The notes: generated from the sequence alone by a model not told the origin. Shown: positions 50,736 to 62,043, counted from the first letter of the stretch. The stretch is 64,000 bases of DNA from Mugil cephalus (GCF_022458985.1 NC_061773.1:5028001-5092000), one strand, 5' to 3'. Numbers and translations are program-made.

Positions 50736-51098
50736 ACATCAAAAAGGCATTTTGGAGTGACACAGTCTTCATGATTTGGACTATATGCTACCATATTAGA
50801 TTTGTTAATTGTATATTGAACAACTAAGATGCAGTTCAAGTTGAAGCAGACTTTCCGGTTCACCAAACGCTGGGTTTCTGCCGTTGTCATGCTTTGCCAG
50901 ACCGTTACTGCAGCTGTTTTCAGTTTGTTAGTCTTCCTTCCTGATCTTTGTCTGTCAGAGTTTGTTTTAAATCTCCTCCATGTGAAAACAATCTCACAGT
51001 CTGACTGTGGATTTGAGGTTTCCTGTAGGTTTTCCTGCCCAATGAGAAAAAAAAACTCTCATTCTCAAACCTGCATATGATGCATCTTGTATTCAATC

Positions 51099-51388
51099 TA
51101 GGGCTGTCATGGTGCACCAGTATTGACGATAATTGTAGTATCAATGAAATTTCAATATTGTGTTAAAATTGTGCATATGATAATATTGTGTAAATGATCC
51201 AGTGCCCCAGTTTTCTTCGATTCTATTGTTATTTTCAACGCAATTCATCTCGAAAAAGAGAGAAAATTACACAAAGTTAAAGATGCATTGCAGGATGCAT
51301 TGTTGTTGATATTGTGATAATATCATTAACGAATTTTTTTTTGCCCACGATAATCGAGAAGTGAAAATCTGATGTTGTGACAGCCCTA
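51099..51388. mobile_element. hAT-type MITE with 8-bp target duplication
   Basis: Termini tagggctgtca and tgacagcccta are perfect inverses. The flanks are both ATTCAATC (51091-51098 and 51389-51396), an 8-bp target-site duplication diagnostic of hAT insertion. 290 bp, noncoding, in the intron of D before exon 51485. Confidence 0.9.
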
Positions 51389-52335
51389 ATTCAATCATTA
51401 CAGCAGCTAACTCACCAGTTTTGATGGAACAACTTTCCTTTATTTCTTTATCTTTATTAAAACATTTAATTTATTTCTGTACAGATCACAAGCCAATTGT
51501 AAACCAGGTAACGTATAAATTATGTATAAAGTGCTGTTCATTGAAATAGTTTACTGTATTGGATTTATTTTTATTTATTAAGGTTTGTGTTACTGTCTCT
51601 CGTAGACTATATATGCATGAAGACTATTTATGATGGAAGACAGGTAATTCAACATGTTCTACTCTCAGATGAAATATGAACATAATAAGGCAAATAAAGA
51701 GAAATTAGAGTGTCATAGATTATTATTCATTACTTTCTCTCTCTTCATCTCTCTCTTTTTGTTGCCTTAAGTTGCCTGCAGGTAATGATGAAACCTACAG
51801 TGAGATCACCTCAGAACGTAATGCTGGTGTTACTGCTGGTGAGCCATTTGTTTTCCCAGACCTGAGTGTAGTGTGATGCACATTTAGAACAGGATTCATG
51901 GTGTTCATTCAATATTATGGTCAACAACTCATTTTTAGTTTATCGTCAGTGCTATTTCATTGCAAAATGGCAAAAAAAGTGAAATTACTTTCTGTTTCTT
52001 GTTAATAATTATTTTAAGCTTAATAAAGTACAGTAATAAATACGGAAACAAGAACTTAACCTGAAAACTACTGTAGTTTCAATGTGTGTGTTATATTTCA
52101 TACCTGCAGGTTCTGACAAGCTGCAAAGGGAAGAGTCTCAGAATGAACATGTAAGTGAGGGAAAGGCCCATCGTTATAAATAGTTTTTGCTATGTAACTT
52201 TATTAATAGACTCTGACATTTGCTGTCTTTCTTTTCCAGTCAGACATATATCATGTGTATGCGACCATTTCAGAGGAGCCAGCTCCATCTGCCCAGCAGG
52301 ATGGAGTGTACAGCCTCCTGCAGCCACACTGAAAC

Positions 52336-52629
52336 ATTGATCAGACATAACATTATGACCACCTTCCTAATACTGTGTAGGTCTCCCTTGTGCCTCCAAA
52401 ACAGTTGTGACTCATCAGAGAATGGACATGTGTCTTCTGAGGGTGTCCTGTGTCTGGTAACAGGATGTTGTTAGTGGGGGTCTTTGGGTCCTGTGGGTTG
52501 AGGGGAGGGGTCTCTGTGGATCATCCCACAGATACTTGATCAGTTGGAGATCTAGTGAATTTGGAGGCCAGATTAATACCTTGTGCTGTTCTTCATGTTT
52601 TTTAAATTGTCCCTAAACTGTTTGTTTGT

Positions 52630-52679
<50 letters not shown>

Positions 52680-52875
52680 ATCAGGCTGCATCCTGCTGGT
52701 GAGCGTCATTGTTATTGGGTGGGAGTGTCTGGTCTGGTCTAGGTGGATGGTATAAGTCCAAGTGACATCCACATAAATACCAGGTCCAAAGGTTTCCCAG
52801 CAGAACTTTGAATTGTCACCAGATGGTCAATGATATTTCTGCTGCCAGTGCTTTTAATGTTGTGACTGATCAGTG
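52336..52875. mobile_element. Non-autonomous DNA transposon abutting the stop of D
   Basis: Left tgatcagacataacattatgacc and right taatgttgtgactgatcag are imperfect inverted repeats. It begins about three bases after the TGA of D, so the 3' UTR of D, if transcribed, is mostly this element. A (GT)n tract at about 52639-52677 lies inside. A deleted relative is at 32545-32750. Confidence 0.75.
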
Positions 52876-53296
52876 TTTCATGAGGATTCTTATTGTATGC
52901 TGCTGTAACAGAATAGCATCCTTCTTTAGTTAAGATGCAGGCCAATCCTAATAAATAGCAACTGGAGCTACTTAAGAGGATATGTGTATATATTATTGTT
53001 GTTATGTTACGTATTAAATAATTGATTTGATTTTGAGTTTTGTCAATCAATAGTAAGACAACTAACAATATGTAACCACTATATATGGTTAATTTGGCTC
53101 TGTACAAATGAAATGGTCTGAATAAATGTAAAACATTTCCTTTCAACGCATGAATTTATACTGTATTATGCAGGAGTGTATAGGTTCATTTAGGTTCATC
53201 TATCTAGGATTAAGTCTTGTGCTCTCTATACTGGATGACTTTAGTTGAAATAAGGATTTATGCTGCTTTTCAGATTCAGAATCTTGGTTTGCATAT
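52876..53296. other. No gene recognised
   Basis: AT-rich sequence between the DNA transposon and the segmental duplication. Confidence 0.4.
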
Positions 53297-54668
53297 ACAA
53301 TGTATGTATTGTAATTTATAAATAATCAGAAATAGTCATAATTGCACAACATCAAAGTGCAGCAAAGTGCTCTGCAAATCATTGTCATCACTTAATAATT
53401 TTCATCAAACTGACCTACTGTATTTCAACCTGTCTCTTCTCTGAGATCACAGCCAGGGGGAGCCATGGTTTCCTTGAGGGATATAAGAGACTGTGTCTGT
53501 GTTACATATACTTTAATGTTGTTAAAGACAGTGGGGCATACATACTGTACATTAACTTCCTCTGAGCATGCCGCTTACTGTATCTGGACAATTCCTTAGT
53601 GCATCTTATCAGTGATCACACATCAGAGGTTTGACTGTGTACAACCAACTCTGACAGGGAAAAAAAAAACAGCACTTATGTCCTCATTCCAGTGAGCACA
53701 CACCCTTCTGGGCATTTCTGAGTTATAAAAGACGTTAGCATGTGATAGAACAGACAGACACAGAGTGTTGGCAAAACTGACAATAAAGGGATGAAAATGT
53801 ATAAGACTTACACTGGCCACAGAGAGTGTGTGTAAATGTTGCTCTGATTCTCCATTAACTTCTAATATTAAATCAGTGCTCCAAGTCAGTTTATTATCCA
53901 GGAAATCCGCTTTCCATTCTCTCATCATCGCCTCATAGAAAACAGCACCTTTCCCCCAGCCCTTTTCAGATTGATGTATCTTAAACCTGCAGAATATGTA
54001 CAAATAACACAGTTCCCCTGCCGAGGTTGAGTGAGATGTTCAAAACTATTAATGCTCCAGACATTGACCCGTCCACCATTAACATAAATAATTAATGACA
54101 ACACAGCTGTAATATGTTAATCAAATTACAATCCTATCAAATTATTTTATACATCTGTAGTAGCTGTGGCTAACAAGGCTTACTAACCCCCGGTACGGCC
54201 TGTAACAAGGAGGACATTCTGTAGGTGATCTGACAGAACATGGGTCAAATAGACTCAGCTGGGCAGTAGAACAATAAAAGAACACTAAATGCAGAACACT
54301 CCATGCAATTAAACACACTATTCGTCAAACCATGCAAATAAAAGTCTATTGCACTTGCCCAGCTTCTGTCTCTCCGTAACCCAACCACTGCTACACGGTA
54401 AACAAGATGCTTTGGCTTAGGTTTACCCCTAAAATCCACCGGGTCCGTCCGCGTCGCGTATTGGAAGCATCGTGTCATCGCGAGTAATACGCGCCCATTA
54501 AAGTAAATGTATCAACTTCCACCGGCTCCGTAGTGCTCCGTTTCAGACGCGTCCTAGAAGCGTCTCAACGCTCGGCCACGCGGGCATTACGCCCCTGTTC
54601 TATTTTTGACGCTCGATGCGAGCCACACGCGTCATTGCACCAGGAGAGGAAATCCGACACAGAATCAA
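53297..54668. repeat. Segmental duplication, copy 2
   Basis: Collinear with 1-1344, with an extra segment near 54060-54110 (ccgtccaccattaacataaa) absent from copy 1. No gene supported. It follows gene D and precedes gene E by about 6 kb. Confidence 0.8.
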
Positions 54669-54945
54669 CGTAAAACACTGGAGTTGGGGTAGTTGTAGGT
54701 GAGGACCCAGATGCAGGACTACTGATGAGGCATGATCTCAAACAAAAAGGTTTTTAATAATTAACAAAAAGCGCTGCGCACGGCAGGAAAACCAAAAATA
54801 CAAAACAACCATCAAACATGGAACATGACGTGGAACAAGGACGAGGAAACATGGAACATGGCGTGGAGACATAAAGGTAACATAAACGACGCGACAAGGA
54901 ACAAAGGGAAAGGCAGGGCTATATATACACATGATGACAATCAGT
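54669..54945 (-). mobile_element. Truncated LTR-like repeat
   Basis: Same element and orientation as 1345-1758, part of the segmental duplication, but broken off after the TATA-like stretch near 54930. In this copy the LTR end and following sequence are replaced by unrelated DNA. Confidence 0.6.
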
Positions 54946-55012
54946 CTATCTTACCCTTGTTCCTGTTAATGTTAATTTACTTTGTGAATATTTTTTTGCA
55001 TGTCCAAGTAAA

Positions 55013-55123
55013 AAGATGCACAAATCATTTACAAGGACGCAACAGGGACAGAAGTCGATGAAGAAATATTCAGTGACCTGGTTGGACAAGGCAATGTGGT
55101 GCTGACAGTTTTCTCAAATGATG
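55013..55123 (+). other. Orphan exon-like fragment
   Basis: From about 55035 the plus strand reads I-I-Y-K-D, then G-T-E-V-D-E-E-I-F-S-D-L-V and V-V-L-T-V-F-S-N-D, followed by a good splice donor (gatg/gtgag at 55124). A pyrimidine-rich tract precedes it. G-T-E-V-D-E-E is typical of CIDE-N-like domains in fish. No neighbouring exon was found; it may be the relic of another gene or retrocopy. Frame entry is uncertain because of an upstream TAA. Confidence 0.3.
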
Positions 55124-55194
55124 GTGAGATATAAAGGCAAATATAATCAGGCACTCTACAGAATAAGATAACCTTAAAATAGCGTTTAGCCTCG

Positions 55195-55328
55195 CGGCCG
55201 ACCCCTGCTGTGTCCGACCTTCTCCCCCACCACCAGTGCAATGTCTTCCACGCTGCACGGGAAGCTGGCAGAGATTTTCACTCACACGACACAATCTCCC
55301 AGCATGCATTCGAGAGAGAGAGAGAGAG
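55195..55328 (-). mobile_element. 5' end of a second Tx1-type LINE copy, internally deleted
   Basis: Matches the ORF1 start of the element at 55330-58211: 55205-55275 equals 57885-57952, and 55280-55305 equals 58185-58212, with the bases between deleted. It ends in a (GA)n tract as the long copy does, and sits directly against the 3' side of that copy. Confidence 0.75.
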
Positions 55329-55354
55329 ATTTGATTTTTGAAAATACACTTTAT

Positions 55355-56560
55355 TTACATTTTTAGCATATTTACAGTAGTGTTAGAGGGAGCATCCATT
55401 TCAGTGATGTTCTGGAATCGGGACCTGACCAGTGCACCTTGTACTTTACTGTCTAGCAGGTCGGCTAAAGCCATTTTTTTCTCTTTGAGGATTTTAATAT
55501 ATCCTCGTTCTCCTGTGGACTCACTCATTGTCTCTAGTTCCACGATATCACTCTCCAGGTCTTTCACAGATCTGGTGATGTCTCGGGTAACGTTGAGGGT
55601 GTGCTGCTGACAGAGAAGTTTAATCTCAGTCTTGCCATGGTCCCACCACTGCCTAAGACTACTAAAATCAGCTTTCCTCTGTCTAAAAACAGGGCCAAAA
55701 ATAAATAAAAACCTCCCTGAACTTTTTATCAAGTGTTAAAACTGAATTACAATGCCAATATGCACTTTTAAATATGCACAGTAAAATGTTCCTAATAAAA
55801 ACATGACAAAAAAATCAGGGAATGATCTGAGAATCCTGTAGGTACAATTCTACGCAACTTAAAAGTATTAAAATGATGTTTAAAACAATAAATACAGTCA
55901 AGTCTGGCTGAGGAGATCCTACTCTCTCTGAGGGGGGACCATGTGTACTGTCTGCTGTCTGCGTGCATCCTCCTCCACACGTCCACCAGGCCATGAGAGT
56001 GGACCAGCTGCCTAAAAGCCTGCTGGGTTGCTGGATGAGGCTCTGCATGGTTGCGATCTAAAAGCGCATTTTCAGTACAGTTAAAATCCCCACACACGAA
56101 TAAGAAATCCTCCGAGGAAACGCTATTTAAAACATCATTTACTTTTTGTAAAAACAGCTTCCTCTCTGCACCGTTGGTTGGAGCGTATAGGTTGATAAAA
56201 ACAGCAGTAAAATGTTCAAACCGAGCTTTAGTTAAAAGTAACCTCCCCTCGATTAGGTGCTCGACCTCCAGTGAGATTGGAGAGAAACTCCTGGAGAAGA
56301 GGAAGCCCACTCCTCCACTCAGAGTGCTGCTGTGACTTAAAATGGCTTCCCCTTCCCCACTCTCTTCTCCAGTCTGCTTCATTACCAGAGTCACTATGCG
56401 TTTCCTGTAGAAACATGACATCAATGCGTTTCATTCTGGTAGTTTCATAAATAAGTGCTCTTTTTTTCACCTCTCTTGCTCCATTAACATTTAAACTGCC
56501 CATTCTAAAACTATCCATGTTAAAAGAAAGAAGGAGAGCAACTTTTAAAATCAATAAATT
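55355..56560 (-). pseudogene. Tx1-type LINE ORF2 remnant (endonuclease)
   Basis: The start of ORF2 (G-S-L-N-V-N-G-A-R, then F-L-Q-E-T-H with the catalytic Glu) is in frame 56228-56575. After a frameshift near 56340 the rest of the endonuclease is in frame 55792-56424: N-L-Y-A-P-T-N, V-C-G-D-F-N, L-D-C-I-Y and F-S-D-H-S with the catalytic Asp and His. A second shift leads to 55355-55732, the helical linker before the missing reverse transcriptase. All motifs of an APE-type endonuclease are visible but not in one frame. Confidence 0.8.
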
Positions 56561-56638
56561 AGTTAAAATACACATTGGAGTTTTTTAAATCATCACTGTT
56601 CATTTGTTTTTTTCACTTTCAACACAAGTTTCTTTAGC

Positions 56639-57997
56639 CTAAAAAACTCCTGGTCTGTGATGCCAGACTCTCCTCTTTGGCTCATGTGGAGTCTGGCAAA
56701 CATAAAACAATGACAAATCAGGGAAAAACTCTACTTTGACACTGTGTTGGTTTTTTGTCTGTTGGAGAAAACATTTAATCTTTTCCGCAGTGTACAGCTC
56801 TCTCTGCTGACTGCTACTCAGGTTGAAACCTATCACATCACTGTTATCTGACACACACTCCTCCTCACTCCCACTTTCATCCGTCTGTACTTGCCTCCTC
56901 CCATTGTCCACCCCCACTTTACTTGTTTTTGCCTCATTAACGGTGTTCTTTGTTTTTCTCCTACGTTTATGAGCTGGTTTTGGCTTTGCTGATGCCCCTT
57001 CTTCTTCCATCTTAGCCTCCTCCACCTGCTCATGCTTTCCGTCACTTTTCTCACCCGCCCTGTTCACCTCCTCATCTGCCTTACCTGCCTGCAATTCCCC
57101 TTCCTCACCTGTTTTTCCCTCCTGTGTCCCACTAACTTCACCTGTCTTGTCCATCTGTTCCTCACACACACCAGTTTCTTCTTTCGCCTCAGCACCCCCT
57201 TTACTTTCCCCTACCTCACCTACCACCACCTCACCCCCCTCATCTTCACCGCTTACATTGTGTGTAATAGTGTCTGACCCCCCTAGAATCGGGCCAGACA
57301 CGGCAGCTCCCAGACGCGGCAAGCTGCGTGGAGCCGGCCGCGGCCTTGCGTCCGGTGCAGGCGCTTCGCCCGCGGATCCGGAGGCTCCAGCAGCTGCCGC
57401 TCCACCAGGACCAAGCGGACTCGGATCACCCCGCCCCGGACAGGCCCTCACGGTGTGTCCCTCCTCACCACAACCAAAGCACTTCATAACCGATGAGGTT
57501 GCGAATATCACGTAGTCATAATCATCTACTTTGACACGGAAAACGAGATTGAGCTCCTCGTCCCGGTTGTTAAGTATCATATACAGCTGTCTTCTGTGAG
57601 ACACTACGTGTTTCAGTAACTGAGACTTGCATCCAGACAGGATCTTCTTGATCGGGGAAACCACTTTCCCGTGTCTGGACAGTTCTCTACCGAGAAACTC
57701 ATCGGTTATGAACGGAGGGACATTTGATAGAATCACTTTGGTTGCAGGCTGCGTTAACGGCAGCACTGGTACATACATACCGTTCACCGTGATGCCGGTC
57801 TCGATGACGCGGTTCACCTTGTCCACCTGGTCCAGGAAGATGACCACGGCGCCGTTCATCCTTGCGGCCGACTTTACGCTGCCGTGTCCGACCTTCTCCC
57901 CCACCACCAGTGCAATGTCTTCCACGCTGCACGGGAAGCTGGCAGAGATTTTAATGCCATGCTTCCGCGTGAGCCTGGAAAACTCTCCATTTACCAT
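56639..57997 (-). CDS. Tx1-type LINE ORF1 protein
   Basis: Open for the whole length. I place the start at the ATG at 57997 (M-V-N-G-E-F), although the frame is open to 58045. About 450 residues. It holds an N-terminal RNA-recognition-like region with repeated beta-alpha patterns, then a zinc knuckle C-F-G-C-G-E-E-G-H-T-V-R-A-C (C-x2-C-x4-H-x4-C) around residue 175-190. A Pro/Ala-rich then Glu/Lys-rich linker follows, with a basic patch (H-K-R-R-R-K-T-K) and an acidic stretch. It binds element RNA in known relatives. The intact frame suggests fairly recent activity, though ORF2 is dead. Confidence 0.75.
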   Translation of the reverse strand: MVNGEFSRLTRKHGIKISASFPCSVEDIALVVGEKVGHGSVKSAARMNGAVVIFLDQVDKVNRVIETGITVNGMYVPVLPLTQPATKVILSNVPPFITDEFLGRELSRHGKVVSPIKKILSGCKSQLLKHVVSHRRQLYMILNNRDEELNLVFRVKVDDYDYVIFATSSVMKCFGCGEEGHTVRACPGRGDPSPLGPGGAAAAGASGSAGEAPAPDARPRPAPRSLPRLGAAVSGPILGGSDTITHNVSGEDEGGEVVVGEVGESKGGAEAKEETGVCEEQMDKTGEVSGTQEGKTGEEGELQAGKADEEVNRAGEKSDGKHEQVEEAKMEEEGASAKPKPAHKRRRKTKNTVNEAKTSKVGVDNGRRQVQTDESGSEEECVSDNSDVIGFNLSSSQQRELYTAEKIKCFLQQTKNQHSVKVEFFPDLSLFYVCQTPHEPKRRVWHHRPGVF

Positions 57998-58211
57998 GGC
58001 GTCTGAGACGCCGGCAGGAGAAAAAGGAAAACAAAAAAACAACAAAAAAAAAACAACTCCCCCCCAAAAACCAACAACTAAAACTTGAAAACCTCACCCA
58101 GTAATTAAATAAGTCAAAATAAACTACAATACATAACAAAAAACAGAAAAAAAGTTTGAAAACACAAACTCGCTCAGCGCCTCACTCACACACCACAATC
58201 TCCCAGCATGC

Positions 58212-58214
58212 ACT

Positions 58215-58262
<48 letters not shown>
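58212..58262. repeat. (GA)n microsatellite at the LINE 5' end
   Basis: About 25 GA units directly against the LINE 5' terminus (gcatgcactc/gagaga). The partial copy at 55195-55328 also ends in (GA)n at 55312-55328. Confidence 0.95.
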
Positions 58263-58265
<3 letters not shown>

Positions 58266-59620
58266 TCACTTCAGCTGATAATCACAATATTCCCATACAA
58301 TAGCAGAGTTAGCGAACCAGAGTTTGCCTGGTCGGGAACTGGTTCTTGTCCAGTGATATTGGTTAATCAGTTGATCGCAGTGGATGACTGTCAACTAAAT
58401 AAGCAGCACTCACAAGTTTCACAAATACAAGTTAATTAAAACTAATTATCTCTGTCATTCTGAGTTTCGACTGGGCTCCTTATGGCTCTAACAACAGCGG
58501 CTTTTCCCTGTCGTTCTGGGGTCCGGCTCGGCTTCTTGATGCTCAGACAACCATGGGTCCGTAACTTACCAGCTGTTGTACGGTGGCTGATCCTTGGCAG
58601 GTGATGGCTGGTTATGCAGCGTCCTCGATGTAAATCCAAAACATTAGACTGAACAAAAGAAAAAGAAAGGGAACGTCTACGAGCTCTTCCGGCAAGATAG
58701 TGAACATGTGGCCTTGTTAAAATAAAGAAAAGTAATCTTACTAGTGTACCTCAGACGGTAGCGAGAGTTACATTTGGAAGCAGCGAGTGGGTGGGCGTCT
58801 CTGGTAGTTATAGTAACGGTGACATCACGTCCTGTGGGCTCATTCAGTAGATACAGTCACTGGTGAGAGACAAGGATTTGACTCCACTGGATTTCACACA
58901 TAGGCTCGAAGGCCGCAGTGAATGATGGGAAAGGAAGTCTTTTTTAGGACTTCCTCTGTTTGAACTTTTTGGCGCTTTCCTGTGGTCAGGCTGTAGTCAA
59001 ACCAAACATGCTCCACTCAGGCTTGTAGGCCCAACATCATACTAGTCACAAAGTTGCTTCATCAATTTGGATTCAAAAATTTGCATTTGAGTTTGTACCT
59101 TGGTCTAGGCCAATTCAGGCCAGACAACCAAATATTAAAATGATAACAGACCAAAGCCTAAGCTGCTAAGATAATGAACATGCTAAGCATAAACCTCCTT
59201 GATGTCACTGTGGGCACATTATCATGTCCATATTAGTATTCAGGTCAAAGACCAACTGGTCTCTAGCTGTTACTTGAGTCTCAGAAACGTGTTAGCCTGG
59301 CTGAAGACTCAACCACTTCCCTTTTAGTGGTGTCTAAAATAACTTCCTATATACGATGCAAATATGCATTACATATTTACCCTTTACTATTGCCTCAATT
59401 ATTTGAATCTCTAACTAAGTGAAGTTACCCACTATGTCTCTATCCATTATCTTCTTGTTGCCTCCATATTTAAAGAACTGTCCCCAGTGATGAAGATTAT
59501 TAAAAGTGAGCCCTGGAGGACTTCACTTCAGTTGACTCTTGTCAGTTCAGGCATAAAAACGTTTGACTGTACAGAAAAGACTTAAGTTTGCATTGTTGCT
59601 ATAAAGGATTAGTTCTGTGT

Positions 59621-60116
59621 TGTCAAGGTTCTATGTCTGTCTTTTATTTTGTGATCACGTTTTGAAGTTTCCTGTTTTATTTTGCCAAGTTTCCGAGATT
59701 CCTGTCCATCGTGTGGTTTTGTCATGTCTGTCTGTGTCATGTTGTGTATCCTGTTTTATTTTGTTAAGTTGTGGATTTCCTGTCTTGTGCCTCCTTGTCT
59801 CGCGATTGATTATTGGTCTCACTTGTGTTGATGTGTCTCACCTGTGTCTTGTCATCCCTCAGTCCTCATGTGTATATATAGCCCTGCCTTTCCCTTTGTT
59901 CCTTGTCGCGTCGTTAATGTTAGCTTAATGTCTTCATGCTATGGTTCATGTTCCCATGTCATGTTGATGATTTCTTTTGATTTTTGGATTTTGTATTTTC
60001 CTGCTATGCTTGCAGCGCCTTTTGCTTGTTATTAAATACTTTTTGTTTGAACTTCGTGCCTCATCTATAGTCCTGCATCTGGGTCCTCATCTCTACAACT
60101 TCCTCCATACTTGACA
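59621..60116 (+). mobile_element. Solo LTR with 5-bp target duplication
   Basis: Starts tgtcaagg and ends acttgaca (TG..CA). Flanked by TGTGT on both sides (59616-59620 and 60117-60121). The gene B flank (26270-26280) is the empty site with one TGTGT. Inside is a TATA-like tgtatatatagccc (about 59870) and attaaatac near the end, as expected for LTR promoter and poly(A) signal. 496 bp. Confidence 0.8.
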
Positions 60117-60549
60117 TGTGTGCGCTGTGCGTCCATGGTTGTTATGAAGTTGCAGCCAGCTGATTTAGGCTTCGCACAAAGATTGGAAACAGGTGGAAAC
60201 AGACACCTTGGTTCTAAATCTAGAATCAAGAATCATTTATTGTCATTATTATTTATAAATTTTGGGTGGTAGCTCCTTGCTTAAGTAGTGCATATGTAAA
60301 AACATTAGAATGAGCGCTAAGAAAACACTAAAAGAAAATGTTAATGTTTTCAATGTGAGTGCCACTGTGTCCTGTATGTATCAGTTTCCCCGACTCATCT
60401 CAAACCCCTTCACTGTGGTAGAGTTGATGAAAATATATTCGATAAAGATCTATTCAGTGTTTTGTTGCACATCACAAAAGTGAGTTTAACAAACGTCTGC
60501 CTTTCTGTGGCTCGTTCATGTGACTTCTGTGGCTTCTGATCTTGTGGTT

Positions 60550-60559
60550 TTCCTGAGAA
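60550..60559 (+). promoter_or_regulatory. TTC-N4-GAA site upstream of gene E
   Basis: TTCCTGAGAA, 89 bases before the start codon, the same spacing as in A and B. Confidence 0.35.
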
Positions 60560-60638
60560 CAACTTCTCTTAATGCAGGTGGAGGTCACAGTAGTCAGACT
60601 ACAGAGTAGTGTAGTCCATCACATAGTTCAGCTTCATC

Positions 60639-61967
60639 ATGGCTGGGAACCTGCAGCTACTCATCCTCATGTGTGAGTTAAAACTTATTCTCAACTTCTT
60701 TTCTTGTTAATGTTGCCTAATGTTTAATGTAGGATACTCAGACATGTGATGACACTCATGTCACTGACTTCTGTTATTGACGTGTTGACTTACACCACTA
60801 TAACAAATTAGAGTTGCTGATGAACTATTGTTGAATCTGAATGTTTAAACATTTCCTCCACCAGGTTTCTTTCTTGAGCTCAAAGCACAAGGTCAGTCTC
60901 TGAGTTTAATGTTTTCTCTTTTCATTGGAAGAGCAGTTTAAAAGTATCTTTTAATTATATTTTGAAAAACTCATCATGTCTCATCACGGATCATTAGTAA
61001 ATGTAATTCATGTAACATCCACTTACCTTTAACATTTCAGACCTTCCTCCTCCTAATTTGACGGTGAATCAACAGGAGATTGAAGACACAGACTCAGTCT
61101 TTCTCAACTGTCAGACTCCATCATCTGTTTCTGTGTCTGATTGTTATTTCAACTTTTTAAGGGACAAAGTAACCAAGTCTTTCTCTTGTCTGAAGACACT
61201 GTCAGGAACTGAACTGCTGTCACTGGTACAACAACGTTCACCTGCTACAGTTGAAGTGACATGTTCTTACATGCGAGTGCATCAGTCTGAACACAGTAAC
61301 ATGTTGACCATCACCATACAAAGTGAGTACACTTGTAAATGTATCAACATGTTTCATTTTCCAGTAACAGTCATTTATTCCATCCACCATGTTTTTACTT
61401 TTTTAGCTCCTCAGCCTAAACTGACAGTGACTCCACAGCTGATCACAGAGACAGAGTCAGTGGCATTGATCTGTCAGACTCCATCATCAGTTTCTGTGTC
61501 TCAGTGTTTTTTGATCTTTATGAGAAAGACCACGTCCAGAGCTGTCTCTTGTCTGAAGACACTGACAGGAACTGAGCTTCTGTCGATGTCACAGCAGAGT
61601 TCACCTGCTGAGGTTGAAGTAACATGTTATTATACAGTGGAGCGTAGAGGAGAACATCATCCATCTCCACAGAGTAACAGAGCCTCCATCAGCATACTGA
61701 GTAAGTGGCCATGCTACCATGTTCTTAGTTGTATCACTAAGTCAATGTATTGTCAATGTTGCAAACCAGAAATAATGGGGGGGAAAAAAATCCTTTTAAA
61801 ATGTCACAGTGATACAAAGCTGGAGACTGTGATGTTTTATGAGAGCTTCAACCACTGCAGCAAATTCTCTGAATTGGGGTTTCATAATCAAAATCAAGAA
61901 TAACTTATAACATATAATAAATATATTAAAAAATATTTAAACAGAGCTGTGTCAGGAGGGAAGGTTG

Positions 61968-62043
<76 letters not shown>

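Larger units (their letters stand above)
45115..52332 (+). pseudogene. D: diverged receptor-family gene with frame damage
   Basis: Exons: 45115-45148, 45432-45458 (signal peptide M-A-G-R-L-L-P-I-I-L-M), 45776-46094 (Ig-like), 47386-47439, possibly 47524-47585, 48564-48659, 48754-48798, 48950-49009, 49104-49175 (stalk), membrane exon ending 49389, 49637-49655, 51485-51507, 51606-51643, 51772-51838, 52110-52150, 52240-52332. The Ig exon is 319 nt where the phase needs a multiple of three, and it shifts into a TAA around 45908. Translation on each side of the shift is clearly family-like. The membrane exon is in frame only if its acceptor is at 49326, not at the better site 49279. The tail exons are clean and end Y-H-V-Y-A-T-I...V-Y-S-L-L, parallel to gene B. 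Either a recent pseudogene or, if the shift is an assembly error, a one-domain receptor. Confidence 0.65.
55330..58211 (-). mobile_element. Tx1/L1-type LINE, ORF1 plus endonuclease part of ORF2
   Basis: On the minus strand: 5' UTR (58211 to about 58000), ORF1, then the ORF2 apurinic endonuclease, then a short linker region ending near 55355 followed by aataaa at about 55345. The reverse transcriptase is missing entirely: similarity stops just after an M-D-A-P-S motif and the frame ends 9 residues later. Unusually for a LINE, the 5' end is kept and the 3' part is lost, which implies a later deletion or a recombinant element. Confidence 0.8.
58437..60638 (+). promoter_or_regulatory. 5' flank of gene E
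   Basis: Duplicate of 25019-26779. It differs by the 496-bp insertion at 59621-60116 and by loss of about 40 bases near 58460, and it keeps the minus-strand donor-like site, the CRE-like word tgacatcacg at 58820-58829 and TTCCTGAGAA at 60550-60559. Confidence 0.55.

Noticed and set aside
45115-52332. D as a clean functional gene
   Set aside because: The Ig exon is out of frame by one base and the membrane exon needs a poor acceptor; this is called a pseudogene unless read data correct it.
57147-58088. Plus-strand frames over the LINE ORF1
   Set aside because: They are shadows of the minus-strand ORF1, caused by its GC-rich, stop-poor linker.
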